Positions 25,398 through 34,433 are shown, counted from the first letter of the stretch. The stretch is 64,000 nt of DNA from CBDFGE01 sp965247055 (GCA_965247055.1 CBDFGE010000003.1:1-64000), one strand, 5' to 3'. A program made the numbers and translations. Notes: generated from the letters alone by a model not told the origin.

Positions 25398-25724
25398 CTA
25401 GTCGAACCCCCACTCCTTGAGCTTCGCGGGGGTGGCGAGGTCGTAGAACTCGATGGTGTTCTCCACGACCAGGGGCACCATCTTGGCGCTGTTGGTCCGG
25501 ACGGCCTCGGGCACCTTTTCGGAGATGAGGGGGTCCAGGCGCTCCTGGGTCCACTCGGCATAGACCATGTTCGGCGTTCCCGGGACCCCCGAACCCCCGA
25601 TGTAGATTTTGGCCTCGTTTCTCCCCCCGGCCGCCTCGTAGGCCCGGCATATCTTGGTCAGATACCCGGATACTTCCCGGGCCTTCCGCGGCTGGGTCTT
25701 GATCACCCTTCTGAGCACGTACAT
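25398..25724 (-). CDS. Hypothetical protein, possible dimeric alpha-beta barrel
   Basis: 108 residues beginning MYVLRRVIKTQPRKAREVSG behind GGAGGAG. The strand-helix-strand pattern (YVLRRVIKT, helix REVSGYLTKICRAYEAAGG, KIYIGGSG, MVYAEWTQ) looks like a NIPSNAP or EthD-like ferredoxin barrel, but I cannot name the family. It lies between the thioredoxin-like lipoprotein and aminotransferase copy 2, all on the minus strand. Confidence 0.65.
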   Translation of the reverse strand: MYVLRRVIKTQPRKAREVSGYLTKICRAYEAAGGRNEAKIYIGGSGVPGTPNMVYAEWTQERLDPLISEKVPEAVRTNSAKMVPLVVENTIEFYDLATPAKLKEWGFD

Positions 25725-25904
25725 TCGAAACTCCTCCGTTACGGCTGTGCATGGGGGGCACGGCTATGACGCTATCAAAGCTGGTGGAAACCAGACCCCG
25801 TAAAAGGCGATGGACACGGCTGCCGTTCCGACCTTGCGGCCCCGCTGAGGCCGTCGACACCTTTTCGGGGCGCGGCCGGGAAGCCTTTGGCATTCCGGCT
25901 TACG

Positions 25905-26810
25905 TCAGTCCCCGGCGGCGCGAAGGGCCTGGTCCACCAGGTCCAGTCCTACCTTTTCGCTCCAGGCGGCCCAGAGGCTCTTGACGATGGGACCAGGCAC
26001 TCCCTCGCCGATGGGGCGGCGATCGATGGTGGCCACCGGCAGGACGCAGTAGCTGGAGGTGGTCAGGAAGGCCTCGTCTGCGGTGTAGGCGTCGTAGGGC
26101 TGAAGGTCCTCTTCTACTGTGGGGATGCCCAGCTGGTCCGCCAGCTCCAGGACCGTCATCCTGGAGATCCCTTGAAGGATGTCCCGGTCGCCGGGCGTCC
26201 TGAGCACCCCATTGGTCACGATGAAGAAGTTGGCTCCGGTGCCCTCTGCGAGGTTTCCCTCCAGGTCCAGCAGCACCGGGTAGGCGTCGGGGTCCAGGTC
26301 CGCCGCCTCCAGCTCGGCCTGGGAGAAGTTCATTCGGCTGTAATGCTTGACCTTGGGGTCCAGGGACTGGGGAGGGTAGGCACGGGTGCGGGGGAATATC
26401 ACGGGGGCTCCGGTCTTGTAGAACCGGGCATACTGGCTGAATATGATGGGGTACACCCGGATACACACGGTGGGCGGGACATCGTCGGTGACCTTGACGC
26501 CACGGCCGCGGGTTACGATCTGGTTGACCCAGTGGTCGTGGGCCTGGGCCCGCAGGGGATCGTTACGTCTCACCACCTCCAGGGTCAGCTCCTCCATCTC
26601 GTCGATGGTCATCCCGGGGTCGATACGCATGTACTTGAGGGAGCGATAGATGCGCTCCAGGTGGTCGCGTAGCCGGAACACCGCGCCGTCGAAGGTCCGT
26701 TCCGCGTCGAAGACGAGGTCGCCTCGCTGTATGCCCCGCTCAGCGACATGGAGCTTGCACTCGCTTTCCGGGATGAACTCACCGTTAAGATAGGCTACGT
26801 ACTCCGACAT
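25905..26810 (-). CDS. Class IV (branched-chain-type) aminotransferase, copy 2
   Basis: PLP enzyme of 301 residues, a close paralogue of 15851-16780: both share RIDPGM, YPPQ/YSPQSLDPKVKHYSRM (catalytic Lys) and EEDLQPYDAYTADEAFLT. It starts MSEYVAYLNGEFIPESECKL. It has its own promoter and no isopropylmalate-synthase partner, so the two copies may serve different substrates. Confidence 0.92.
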   Translation of the reverse strand: MSEYVAYLNGEFIPESECKLHVAERGIQRGDLVFDAERTFDGAVFRLRDHLERIYRSLKYMRIDPGMTIDEMEELTLEVVRRNDPLRAQAHDHWVNQIVTRGRGVKVTDDVPPTVCIRVYPIIFSQYARFYKTGAPVIFPRTRAYPPQSLDPKVKHYSRMNFSQAELEAADLDPDAYPVLLDLEGNLAEGTGANFFIVTNGVLRTPGDRDILQGISRMTVLELADQLGIPTVEEDLQPYDAYTADEAFLTTSSYCVLPVATIDRRPIGEGVPGPIVKSLWAAWSEKVGLDLVDQALRAAGD

Positions 26811-26896
26811 CGCTCACCTCCAGAATGAAGCTTCCGGTACGGGCTGTACTGTCCGAGCCGGCCCCGGCAAAGCGGGGCACCGTGCCCGCAACAGGC

Positions 26897-26925
26897 ATCA
26901 TAACCCGGGGGCCTGGTCGTGTCAA
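26897..26925 (-). promoter_or_regulatory. Promoter of aminotransferase copy 2
   Basis: Minus-strand TTGACA (26920-26925), 17-base spacer, TATGAT (26897-26902), about 80 bases before the start. It is one of the best consensus matches in the window. Confidence 0.75.
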
Positions 26926-26980
26926 AGCCGGTGAGTAATGGTCCCCTAGAGCGAGCTAGAACGAGAAAGGGGGGGCTTGC

Positions 26981-27009
26981 TTGACGCCACCAGAGGGGGC
27001 CACTACAAT
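26981..27009 (+). promoter_or_regulatory. Promoter of the SnoaL-LLM cluster
   Basis: TTGACG (26981-26986), 17-base spacer, TACAAT (27004-27009). It faces away from the aminotransferase promoter, so the two form a divergent control region. Confidence 0.7.
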
Positions 27010-27111
27010 TGCAGTCGTCGCGGGGAACGCCCGGCCCGGGCGGGTAAGTTGGGCGCCATGGTCCGGGGTGGCGCGACCCACGAGCCCACCAACATCGTTT
27101 GGGAGGATGCC

Positions 27112-27594
27112 ATGACTTTGGAGGACCTGGAGCACAGAGTTCGGGTTCTTGAGGATATAGAGGCCATCAAGGAGGTCACATACCGGTACCTGTACCATTG
27201 CGACGATAGCTATAACCCGGATGGCATAGCGAGCCTGTTCACGGAAGACGGGGTGCGGGACCAGGGCTCCCAGGGGCGCATAGTGGGGAGGGAGGCCGTT
27301 CGCGCCACCTTCGCCGAGGCGTCCAAGAGGACCGTCTTCGCCGCGCATTTCGGCTTCAACCCCATCGTCACCGTCAACGGGGATGAGGCCCACGCGTCGT
27401 GGTACACGTTCCAGACCTTTACCGTCAGGGGCGATGACGGCGACCGCGCAATGTGGAGGGCCGGCCGCTACGAGAACGACATGGTCCGGGTGAACGGCGA
27501 GTGGAAGTTCAAGCTGATGGTGACGTCGGAGACCTTCTTTACGCCCTACGACCAGGGGTGGGCGAAGCTGAGGTCGGTGACCGGAGCATCGTGA
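27112..27594 (+). CDS. SnoaL-like (NTF2-fold) protein
   Basis: 160-residue cone-shaped NTF2-fold protein of the SnoaL_4 type, which includes dehydratases, isomerases and ring-modifying enzymes. The ATG at 27112 starts MTLEDLEHRVRVLEDIEAIK; the pattern LEDIEAIKEVTYRYLYHCDD, IASLFTEDGV, GREAVRATF and AHASWYTFQT is characteristic. Active-site residues cannot be assigned. It is 30 bases upstream of an LLM oxidoreductase and shares its promoter. Confidence 0.85.
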   Translation: MTLEDLEHRVRVLEDIEAIKEVTYRYLYHCDDSYNPDGIASLFTEDGVRDQGSQGRIVGREAVRATFAEASKRTVFAAHFGFNPIVTVNGDEAHASWYTFQTFTVRGDDGDRAMWRAGRYENDMVRVNGEWKFKLMVTSETFFTPYDQGWAKLRSVTGAS

Positions 27595-27624
27595 TGGCGT
27601 GCGTCCCGGGCTAACCTAGCTGGA

Positions 27625-28641
27625 ATGAGAGTAATCTATCAGCTTGACACCAGGGACCTCAAGAACGTAGGCGAGGAGGCACGCTGGGCGGAGTCCATGG
27701 GCTACGACGGGCTCTACGCCAACGAAAGGGCCCACGACCCCTTCCTCCCCCTGGTCCTGGCCGCCACCACCACCAGCCACGTAACCCTGGAGACCCGGGT
27801 CGCCATCGCCTTTCCTCGATCCCCCATGGTGGCCGCTTATGCGGCGCGAGACCTCCAGGAGCTCTCGGGAGGCCGGTTCCGGCTGGGCCTGGGCACCCAG
27901 GTCAAGGGCCACAACGAGCGCCGCTTCTCGGTGCCCTGGGTCTCCCCAGGCCAGCGCCTCAGGGAGTATGTACAGGCGCTGCATGCCATCTGGGAGAACT
28001 GGCAGGCCGGAAAAGCCCTGGACTTCCGCGGGCGCTTCTACAGCTTTAGTCTGATGCTCCCCTACTTCAGCCCTGGGCCGAGCCCATACCCCAGGCCTCC
28101 GGTCGCCCTCGGCGCCGTTAATCCCTACAACTGCCGTGTGGCCGGAGAGGTGGCGGACGGGCTCGCGCTCCATCCCATGGCTACCCCTGAGTACCTGCGA
28201 CAGGTGGTCATGCCGAACCTGGCCCGGGGAGCCAAGGCCGCGGGCCGGTCGCCGGGGGACATCCGGGTTAGCGGGGTGGGGTTTATCATCACCGGCCCCA
28301 GCCAGGGGTGGATCGACGCCCAAAGGGCGGCGGTGAAGCGCCAGATTGCCTTCTACGCATCGACGAGGACCTATTCCCGCCTGCTGGAGGTCCACGGATT
28401 TCAGGATGTGGGGGAGCGGCTGCACGAGATGTCCCTCGAAGGCCGTTGGGAGGACATGGGAAGGCAGATCAGCGACGAGATGCTGGACACCTTCGCTATC
28501 GTCGCCACGTACCAGGACGTGGCTGGGAAGGTAAAGGAGCGGTTCGGGGGAGTCCTGGGTGAGGTAGGATTTCAGATGGAGGTCTCCTCCACGGAAGAGC
28601 GGCAAGCCCTTGGGAAGATTATCGCCGAACTGAAGTCGTAA
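27625..28641 (+). CDS. LLM class (luciferase-like) F420-dependent oxidoreductase
   Basis: TIM-barrel flavin- or F420-dependent oxidoreductase of 338 residues. Family signatures are the opening EEARWAESMGYDGLYANERAHD, TLETRVAIAFPRSPMVAAYAA-type strand, LSGGRFRLGLGTQ, and a C-terminal ATYQDVAGKVKERFGG. Such enzymes are numerous in SAR202-type Chloroflexota and are thought to oxidise recalcitrant organics. Choice between FMN and F420 cannot be made from the sequence, although the TIGR03617-like architecture suggests F420. Confidence 0.88.
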   Translation: MRVIYQLDTRDLKNVGEEARWAESMGYDGLYANERAHDPFLPLVLAATTTSHVTLETRVAIAFPRSPMVAAYAARDLQELSGGRFRLGLGTQVKGHNERRFSVPWVSPGQRLREYVQALHAIWENWQAGKALDFRGRFYSFSLMLPYFSPGPSPYPRPPVALGAVNPYNCRVAGEVADGLALHPMATPEYLRQVVMPNLARGAKAAGRSPGDIRVSGVGFIITGPSQGWIDAQRAAVKRQIAFYASTRTYSRLLEVHGFQDVGERLHEMSLEGRWEDMGRQISDEMLDTFAIVATYQDVAGKVKERFGGVLGEVGFQMEVSSTEERQALGKIIAELKS

Positions 28642-28832
28642 CGGGCTCCGCGCCCTGGGCCGAGGCCGGTGAAGCCTGTTACCCGGAACGTGCAGATGGT
28701 TCAGGCCTCCCGCCCGTTTGACGGGCGTCCTCCATGTCGATAGAATGGCGTAGGCGTCGGGAGGCCTACCCGGCCCTCGGCAGGCGGAGGCGGATGCCCT
28801 TCTTGCGATTCCATGGAGTACGAGGATAGGCT

Positions 28833-30653
28833 TTGGCAAAGGGGAAAACGTCGCCGAAGGGCGAAGACGTAGGAGCGGGGGGAGTGTCTACGGGCAGGGC
28901 GGTGGTCTGGGGCACCCACGGTGTGGTGGCCGCCGGACAGCATCTGACCGCCATGTCGGGGATGAGGATGCTTCTTGCGGGCGGCAACGCCTTCGACGCG
29001 GCAGTGGCGGCCGGGTTCGCCGGCGCGGTGCTGGAGCCTCTGGCGTCCTACTCCCTGGGTGCCGAGGCATCCTTCCTGTTGTACGATGCGGCGAGCCGCC
29101 GCATTCGGGTGCTGTGTGGGCAGGGAGTCGCGCCGGGACGTGCCACCGTAGACCTGTTCAGGCAGAAGGGCCTGGACAAGATACCCACCGGTCCGGGCCC
29201 CAATGCGGAGCTGTCCTTCACGGTGCCCGGGGTCGCCGACGCGTATTTCACGTTGCTGGAAACCTACGGTACGAAGACCCTGGGAGAGGTGGCGGCCCCC
29301 GCCATCGAGTACGCGCGGCGGGGGTTCCCCATGTATGCGCACATGGGGAACCGGCTGCGCTCCTCCGTAGAGCCCTACTCCCGGATCCTCGAGCAGTTCG
29401 GCCGATATCCGCCGGGGGGAGCGGAGGTGTTCTACCCTGGAGGCAAGGCCCCTCAGGACGGACAGATCCTGGTCCAGGATCGGATGGCGGCCACCCTGTC
29501 GGCACTGGTCGAGGCGGAGTCGGCGGCGGCGACCAGCCGGGTCGCCGGGATACGGGCCGCGCGGGATATGTTCTACCGGGGCGACATCGCGAGGGCCATG
29601 GTGCGGTGCTCGGAGCGGTTCGGGGGCCTCCTTACCCTGGAGGACCTGGCGGGCTATCATGCCAGCTTCGACGAGCCCATAAGCGCCACCTTCATGGGGC
29701 ACGAGATCCACACCCAGTCCGTCTGGACCCAGGGTGCGGTATTGCTCCAGACCCTGAACATCCTCGAGCATTCCGACCTGCGGGCCATGGGCCACAACAC
29801 GCCCCGGTATATACACACTCTGGCCGAGGCCCTCAAGCTGGCCTTCGCCGACCGGGAGCGGTACTACGGGGACCCGGACTACGCACAGGTACCCGTCGAC
29901 GGGTTGCTGTCCAAAGAGTACGCCGCTGCCCGGGCCGGGTTGATAAGGCCGGACCAGGCATGTTCCGAGCTGCCGGAGCCCGGGGACCCGTGGCGCTACT
30001 GCGATGGGACGCCACAGCGCGCCCCGGCTACGGTGGCTGCCACCACCTCGAGGGACATGGGGGTGGAGCCCGAGGGGGACACGACCCATTTCGCCGTCAT
30101 CGACCGGGATGGCAACATGGTTTGTGTCACGCCCAGCGGTGGCTTCTTCCCCAAGTCGGTGTACATCCCTGAGCTGGGGTTCTCCTTCAGCACCCGGAGC
30201 GAGATGTTCTTCGTGGAGGACGGCCACCCCAACGGGCTACAGCCGGGGAAACGGCCGAGGACGACGCTGGTCAACTCCCTCGTGTGTAAGGACGGCGAAC
30301 CCGTCATGACCATCGGCTGTCCGGGTGCGGACAACCAGACCCAGGCCGGCCTCCAGATTCTCCTCAATATGCTCATCTTTGGCATGGACCCGCAGCAGGC
30401 CGTGGAGGCGCCGCGGTTCGCCTCGTGGAGCATGATCAACTCCTTCTATCCCCGCGTCTACCTTCCGGGACAGCTGAACGTGGAGGCCGGAATTCCGGAG
30501 GAGGTGCGGTCCAGACTCATGGCACTGGGTCACAAAGTCGTGGACGCGGAGACCTGCGGCAACGGGGCCATCGTCACCCGCCGCGACCCCCAGACAGGCG
30601 TACTGTGCGCAAGCGCCGACCCCCGCCGCGCCACCTATGCGATGGCATGGTGA
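28833..30653 (+). CDS. Gamma-glutamyltransferase family protein
   Basis: N-terminal-nucleophile hydrolase of up to 606 residues. The catalytic Thr is in EGDTTHFAVIDRDGN (about residue 415), where autocleavage would give large and small subunits; GGNAFDAAVAAG and RPRTTLVNSLV are also family marks. No signal peptide is seen, unlike periplasmic GGT, so a cytoplasmic CapD/YwrD-like or acylase role is possible. The frame starts TTG at 28833; a GTG at 28882 is an alternative. The GNAT gene follows after 4 bases. Confidence 0.9.
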   Translation: MAKGKTSPKGEDVGAGGVSTGRAVVWGTHGVVAAGQHLTAMSGMRMLLAGGNAFDAAVAAGFAGAVLEPLASYSLGAEASFLLYDAASRRIRVLCGQGVAPGRATVDLFRQKGLDKIPTGPGPNAELSFTVPGVADAYFTLLETYGTKTLGEVAAPAIEYARRGFPMYAHMGNRLRSSVEPYSRILEQFGRYPPGGAEVFYPGGKAPQDGQILVQDRMAATLSALVEAESAAATSRVAGIRAARDMFYRGDIARAMVRCSERFGGLLTLEDLAGYHASFDEPISATFMGHEIHTQSVWTQGAVLLQTLNILEHSDLRAMGHNTPRYIHTLAEALKLAFADRERYYGDPDYAQVPVDGLLSKEYAAARAGLIRPDQACSELPEPGDPWRYCDGTPQRAPATVAATTSRDMGVEPEGDTTHFAVIDRDGNMVCVTPSGGFFPKSVYIPELGFSFSTRSEMFFVEDGHPNGLQPGKRPRTTLVNSLVCKDGEPVMTIGCPGADNQTQAGLQILLNMLIFGMDPQQAVEAPRFASWSMINSFYPRVYLPGQLNVEAGIPEEVRSRLMALGHKVVDAETCGNGAIVTRRDPQTGVLCASADPRRATYAMAW

Positions 30654-30657
30654 CGAC

Positions 30658-31161
30658 ATGACACCCCCGGCGGTGGAAGGACCTTCCCGGCAAGGCTTCG
30701 CGGTCAGGCAGGCCGCGCCCGGCGATGTGGAGGCCCTGGTGGAGATGAACGCGGCCATGGCGCTGGAAACGGAGGGCCGGACGCTGGACCCCGACCGCGT
30801 GGCCAAGGGTGTGGCCGCGGTCCTGCATTGCCCCGAGAAGGGGTTCTACCTTGTCGCGGAGGCCGACCGGCGTGTGGTGGGGGCCCTGATGGTCACCTTC
30901 GAGTGGAGCGACTGGCGCAACGGGACCTTCTGGTGGGTCCAGAGCGTGTATGTGCGGCCGGTGTGGCGCCGCAGGGGAGTATACAGGGAGATGCACGGAC
31001 ATGTCCTCTCGGCCGCCAGGTCCCGGGGGGACGTATGCGGGCTCCGGCTCTACGTCCGCCGGGACAACGAGGTCGCCCAACGTACCTACCGGTCGTTGGG
31101 AATGGATAGAGCGGACTACGAGATGTTCGAGGCCGGCTTCATCTACGGGGATAGCGCCTGA
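30658..31161 (+). CDS. GNAT family N-acetyltransferase
   Basis: Acetyl-CoA-dependent transferase of 167 residues. The start ATG at 30658 lies directly after the gamma-glutamyltransferase stop. Family pattern: VRQAAPGDVEALVEMNAAMA, WVQSVYVRPVWRRRGVYREM (motif A with the R-R-x-G-V pyrophosphate loop) and LRLYVRRDNEVAQRTYRSLG (motif B). The substrate may be an amine released by the upstream enzyme, but this is inference from the neighbourhood. Confidence 0.9.
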   Translation: MTPPAVEGPSRQGFAVRQAAPGDVEALVEMNAAMALETEGRTLDPDRVAKGVAAVLHCPEKGFYLVAEADRRVVGALMVTFEWSDWRNGTFWWVQSVYVRPVWRRRGVYREMHGHVLSAARSRGDVCGLRLYVRRDNEVAQRTYRSLGMDRADYEMFEAGFIYGDSA

Positions 31162-31262
31162 ACCGTGTGTTGGTCCAAGGCAGATAGTGACGGCGGCCGG
31201 ATAGGCCCAGAGATGAGCCCATCCGTGGTGATGGCCAGATGACTAAGTACCGGGAGGTAGGC

Positions 31263-32018
31263 ATGGGACGGCTAGAAGGCAAAGTAGCGCTTATTACCGG
31301 TGGTGCCCGGGGGCAGGGTGCCACGGAGGCCCAGCTTTTCGCCAGAGAGGGGGCCAGGGTGGTCTTTGGAGACGTGCTGGACGAGGAAGGTAAGAAGGTA
31401 GAGGCGTTGATCCGGGAATCGGGGGGCGAGGGCACCTACATCCACCTGGACGTCACCAAGGATGCGGACTGGCGGCGGGCCGTTGAAAGCGTCGTTAGCG
31501 CGTACGGTAGGCTGGATATTCTGGTCAACAACGCTGGGATCCTTATACGGAAGAACATAGAGAATACCACCGAAGAGGATTGGGACCGGATAATGGCCGT
31601 CAACGCCAAGGGGGTCTTTCTGGGCACGAAACAAGCCATCCCGGTCATGCGGCGTAATGGGGGAGGCTCTATCGTGAACGTCGGCTCCACCGGGGCACTG
31701 GTGGGCAACCCCGATGGCTCTGCTTCATATACCGCCACCAAGGGAGCGGTGCGTTTGTTCACAAAGGCAACGGCCATCCAGCACGCCAAAGACGGGATAA
31801 GGTGCAACTGCGTCCACCCGGGCCCGGTGGACACGCCAATGGTCCAGGACCGTACGTCCGACCCCGCCATGCTTCAACGGTTCACGCAGCGGATACCGTT
31901 GGGTAGGATAGGCAGGACGGAGGACATCGCTTACGGGGTGCTGTACCTCGCCTCCGATGAGTCCTCCTATGTCACCGGGTCGGACCTCGTCATCGACGGC
32001 GGTACCACGGCCCACTAG
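31263..32018 (+). CDS. SDR family NAD(P)-dependent oxidoreductase
   Basis: Classical short-chain dehydrogenase of 251 residues. The start ATG at 31263 has GGGAGG 8 bases upstream and gives MGRLEGKVALITGGARGQGA with the cofactor loop TGGARGQG. NNAG, catalytic Ser in VGSTGA and Y-x3-K in SYTATKGA follow, then PGPVDTPM and the C-terminal SSYVTGSDLVIDGG. The acidic Asp after beta-2 (FGDVLDEEG) favours NAD over NADP. Substrate unknown. Confidence 0.94.
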   Translation: MGRLEGKVALITGGARGQGATEAQLFAREGARVVFGDVLDEEGKKVEALIRESGGEGTYIHLDVTKDADWRRAVESVVSAYGRLDILVNNAGILIRKNIENTTEEDWDRIMAVNAKGVFLGTKQAIPVMRRNGGGSIVNVGSTGALVGNPDGSASYTATKGAVRLFTKATAIQHAKDGIRCNCVHPGPVDTPMVQDRTSDPAMLQRFTQRIPLGRIGRTEDIAYGVLYLASDESSYVTGSDLVIDGGTTAH

Positions 32019-32035
32019 GCTCTCCTCGTCTGCCG

Positions 32036-32065
32036 TTGACACGGGCAGCGGTGGGTGCATATGAT
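32036..32065 (+). promoter_or_regulatory. Promoter of the ferritin-like gene
   Basis: TTGACA (32036-32041), 18-base spacer, TATGAT (32060-32065), immediately after the SDR stop codon. Confidence 0.65.
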
Positions 32066-32126
32066 GTTGTCGCTCGGTCTGAGGGTAAACGTCGCCCCAT
32101 GAGGTTTGGGAAGGAGGTCTGGATAT

Positions 32127-32783
32127 ATGACTGGTGAGGAGTTTTGCCAAGAGCTGGAGCAGATGGTGTACGCTTCCCTCGACCGGCTGGCGGGAGCGTC
32201 CGCTGCCCATGAGCCGGCGTCCGGCGTGACCATAGGGGCGATGCTGGTAGGGGCGCTCAAGAGCGAGATAGAGGCCTCGGAAGAGGCGGCCATGTGGATG
32301 GGCACCACCCTCGAGATGGATGTGAAGCTGGCCCTGGCCCGGCAGTGTGGGGACGAAGCCAGGCACTACCGGCTGATAGAGGACCGTCTGCGCCAGATGG
32401 GACAGGACCCTTCGGCCATCGACCCCCTCGCCGAGGGCTACAGCCCCATGTTCCAGTACCTGAAGGGCCTGGAAACCACGGTGGAGCGCCTGGCGGCCGG
32501 GCAGTTCACCCGGGAGGGCCTCGCCAAGGTGCGGAACCAGGTGTTTATCGAGTACTGCAAGGCGCAGGGGGACACGCCGACTGCGGAGCTATACGAGGGG
32601 ACAATCCAGCCCGACGAGGGGTACCATCACGAGATGGGGCGCCGGCTCCTGCCCAAGTACGCCGATACCCCCGAGAAGCAACAGCTCGCAAGGGCAGCGG
32701 CCGCCAGGACTCTGGAGCTGGCGGAGGAGCTTCAGGAGATAGCGCGACTGCGTAAGGGTATGTCCAAGGCGCCGGGCTGCTAG
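32127..32783 (+). CDS. Ferritin-like domain protein
   Basis: 218-residue all-helical protein likely to hold a di-iron centre. The ATG at 32127 follows AAGGAGGTC. Candidate ligands are E/ExxH pairs in SEIEASEEAAMWMG, CGDEARHYRLIEDRL and QPDEGYHHEMGRR, with QVFIEYCKAQ on the third helix. The family is not one I can name; rubrerythrin-, MiaE- or phenylacetyl-CoA-oxygenase-like folds are alternatives. It stands alone behind its own promoter and faces the reductive-dehalogenase-like gene. Confidence 0.7.
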   Translation: MTGEEFCQELEQMVYASLDRLAGASAAHEPASGVTIGAMLVGALKSEIEASEEAAMWMGTTLEMDVKLALARQCGDEARHYRLIEDRLRQMGQDPSAIDPLAEGYSPMFQYLKGLETTVERLAAGQFTREGLAKVRNQVFIEYCKAQGDTPTAELYEGTIQPDEGYHHEMGRRLLPKYADTPEKQQLARAAAARTLELAEELQEIARLRKGMSKAPGC

Positions 32784-32848
32784 TCACGCCGGGGGCCCGT
32801 TCGTAAGAGCAGTGAGGGGCCGGTTACTGTCTGACCACAGAGAAGTTG

Positions 32849-32884
32849 GGAGGCCCATCGAGTGACGTCACTCGATGGGCCTCC
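32849..32884. terminator. 36-base perfect palindrome between convergent genes
   Basis: Arms of 18 bases (32849-32866 and 32867-32884; GGAGGCCCATCGAGTGAC plus its exact complement) with no loop. It lies in the 156-base gap between the ferritin-like gene and the end of the reductive-dehalogenase-like gene. No T-run follows either arm, so it may act as a bidirectional Rho-independent-like terminator or as a protein-binding site. Confidence 0.6.
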
Positions 32885-32939
32885 TGCATCTTGTTTCCAC
32901 CGCCATGGCCGGCCTGGTCGTGGCCGCTGCCAGGTTGTC

Positions 32940-34220
32940 CTAGGTCCGCGCTTCTAGGGCCGAAGGGTCCACCAGGTCCCCTTCGGCGGCCAGCACGTAC
33001 TTGGCCACCCTCTGTTTGAACTCGTTCAGGACCGCGTCTCCCTGGGGGCCGTCGGGGACCTGGCCTGCCTTTATCCTGTCCTTGAGCTCCTCGAAGAGCA
33101 CGTCCTCATTCTTGCCGTGGGGAGCCTGGAAAAAATCGTTGGAGAAATGGGGTAGCTCACCGGGACCAAAGTAGCCCTGGCCTTGCATCGAGTACCCTTC
33201 CAGCATGTGGGTACCCTTGCCCAGGACCTGGCCGGTCTCTACGTAGTGGCCTATCACCGCATTCATGCCATACCGCTGGACGGGACACACCTTCATGCAC
33301 ACGCCGCAGCTCTGGTACCTGGCCATGACCGGGTGGCACCGCTTGTAAATGAGCTTGTGCTTCTGGACGCCCCTCCACCACACCTTCTCCCTCATGAGGG
33401 CCCGGCCGGGACACCGGTTGACACACACCTGGCAGATGGAGCAGAAGGCGTGGATGCCGTAGTCAACGGGCTGGTCGTAGGTGACCTGCGCGTCGGTGGA
33501 GATGGCCATGATCCTGGCACGCGAGCCGAAATGGGGGGAAAGAAGCTGGCCGTTGGCCCCAAGCTGGCCCAGGCCGGCCTCGACGAACATAGGTATATAG
33601 GGAGCCGTGTTGTCCTGGGAGCTGTGTACCTGGGCGTGATATCCCAGGCTGCGGATGAGGTCCGCCAGCTCCAGGGCCTTGGCGCCCATTATCCTGTAGG
33701 TGCCGAAATGGGGCTTCTCCGCCTCTATGCTGGGTATCGACTGGGTGGATTCGTACTCCTGCTCGTAGGCCAGGCAGATAGCGTGAGGGAACTTGGCCCA
33801 GTTTCTTTTGTGCCGGTAAACGTAACGTTTGTCGAACCGGGTGATCCCCACCTCACCGAACCCCAGCTCCCTGGCCTTCCGCTTGATCTCGGCGGTGATG
33901 TCCTTGCCCGGCTCAGCCTCGGCAGTCGGCTCCACCTCTCCGCTTTCCAGCGACTCTTTGATGATAGGCACGTTCATGGCGTAGTTGAGCTTGAACTCCA
34001 GCCGCTGCTCATCGGCGACCACAGAGAAGAGCCAGTCGCGGTCGGCGGTGTTGTCGACGGCCAGACTCCCCAACGGGTCTTCTCTGCTGTAGAAGTCCAC
34101 CTCCTGGGGCTTTTGCACGATCCCCGGGACCGTTTCCAACTCCTCAGGAACGTTGATGGTCACCGCCTCGTCCCCCAATATCCTCCCAGGACGGGTCACC
34201 GCATGACCGATCTTCAGCAT
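32940..34220 (-). CDS. Reductive-dehalogenase-like corrinoid Fe-S protein, no export signal
   Basis: 426-residue protein resembling the RdhA/QueG-type fold. The corrinoid-binding-like region includes GFGEVGITRFDKRYVY, HSSQDNTAPYIPMFVEAGLG and GANGQLLSPHFGSRARIMAI, and is followed by two 4Fe-4S motifs: CSICQVCVNRCP (C260, C263, C266, C270) and C295 with CGVCMKVCP (C305, C308, C312). Unlike respiratory RdhA there is no twin-arginine signal and no rdhB membrane anchor gene nearby, so it would act in the cytoplasm, as in catabolic or uncharacterised Rdh-like families of marine Chloroflexota. A consensus promoter lies upstream. Confidence 0.82.
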   Translation of the reverse strand: MLKIGHAVTRPGRILGDEAVTINVPEELETVPGIVQKPQEVDFYSREDPLGSLAVDNTADRDWLFSVVADEQRLEFKLNYAMNVPIIKESLESGEVEPTAEAEPGKDITAEIKRKARELGFGEVGITRFDKRYVYRHKRNWAKFPHAICLAYEQEYESTQSIPSIEAEKPHFGTYRIMGAKALELADLIRSLGYHAQVHSSQDNTAPYIPMFVEAGLGQLGANGQLLSPHFGSRARIMAISTDAQVTYDQPVDYGIHAFCSICQVCVNRCPGRALMREKVWWRGVQKHKLIYKRCHPVMARYQSCGVCMKVCPVQRYGMNAVIGHYVETGQVLGKGTHMLEGYSMQGQGYFGPGELPHFSNDFFQAPHGKNEDVLFEELKDRIKAGQVPDGPQGDAVLNEFKQRVAKYVLAAEGDLVDPSALEART

Positions 34221-34294
34221 CGCCTCTCAACCCCTCTACTCTTATTCCCGGCAGCCCCGGCGCCGGACACGATCTCTCTCTGGGACCGATCCCT

Positions 34295-34323
34295 ATTGTG
34301 ACGGGCGTGCTCAAAGTTGTCAA
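34295..34323 (-). promoter_or_regulatory. Promoter of the reductive-dehalogenase-like gene
   Basis: Minus-strand TTGACA (34318-34323), 17-base spacer, CACAAT (34295-34300), about 75 bases before the ATG. Confidence 0.65.
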
Positions 34324-34433
34324 GGCACGCCACCGCCCCTGGGCCCATGCCCAGGGGCCGTGCGCCAGGGGCCCCGTCGCTTGGGGCTCCCGCCGCCTCC
34401 GGATTGCGCTCCTGGAGAAGCGCGGTATGATAG

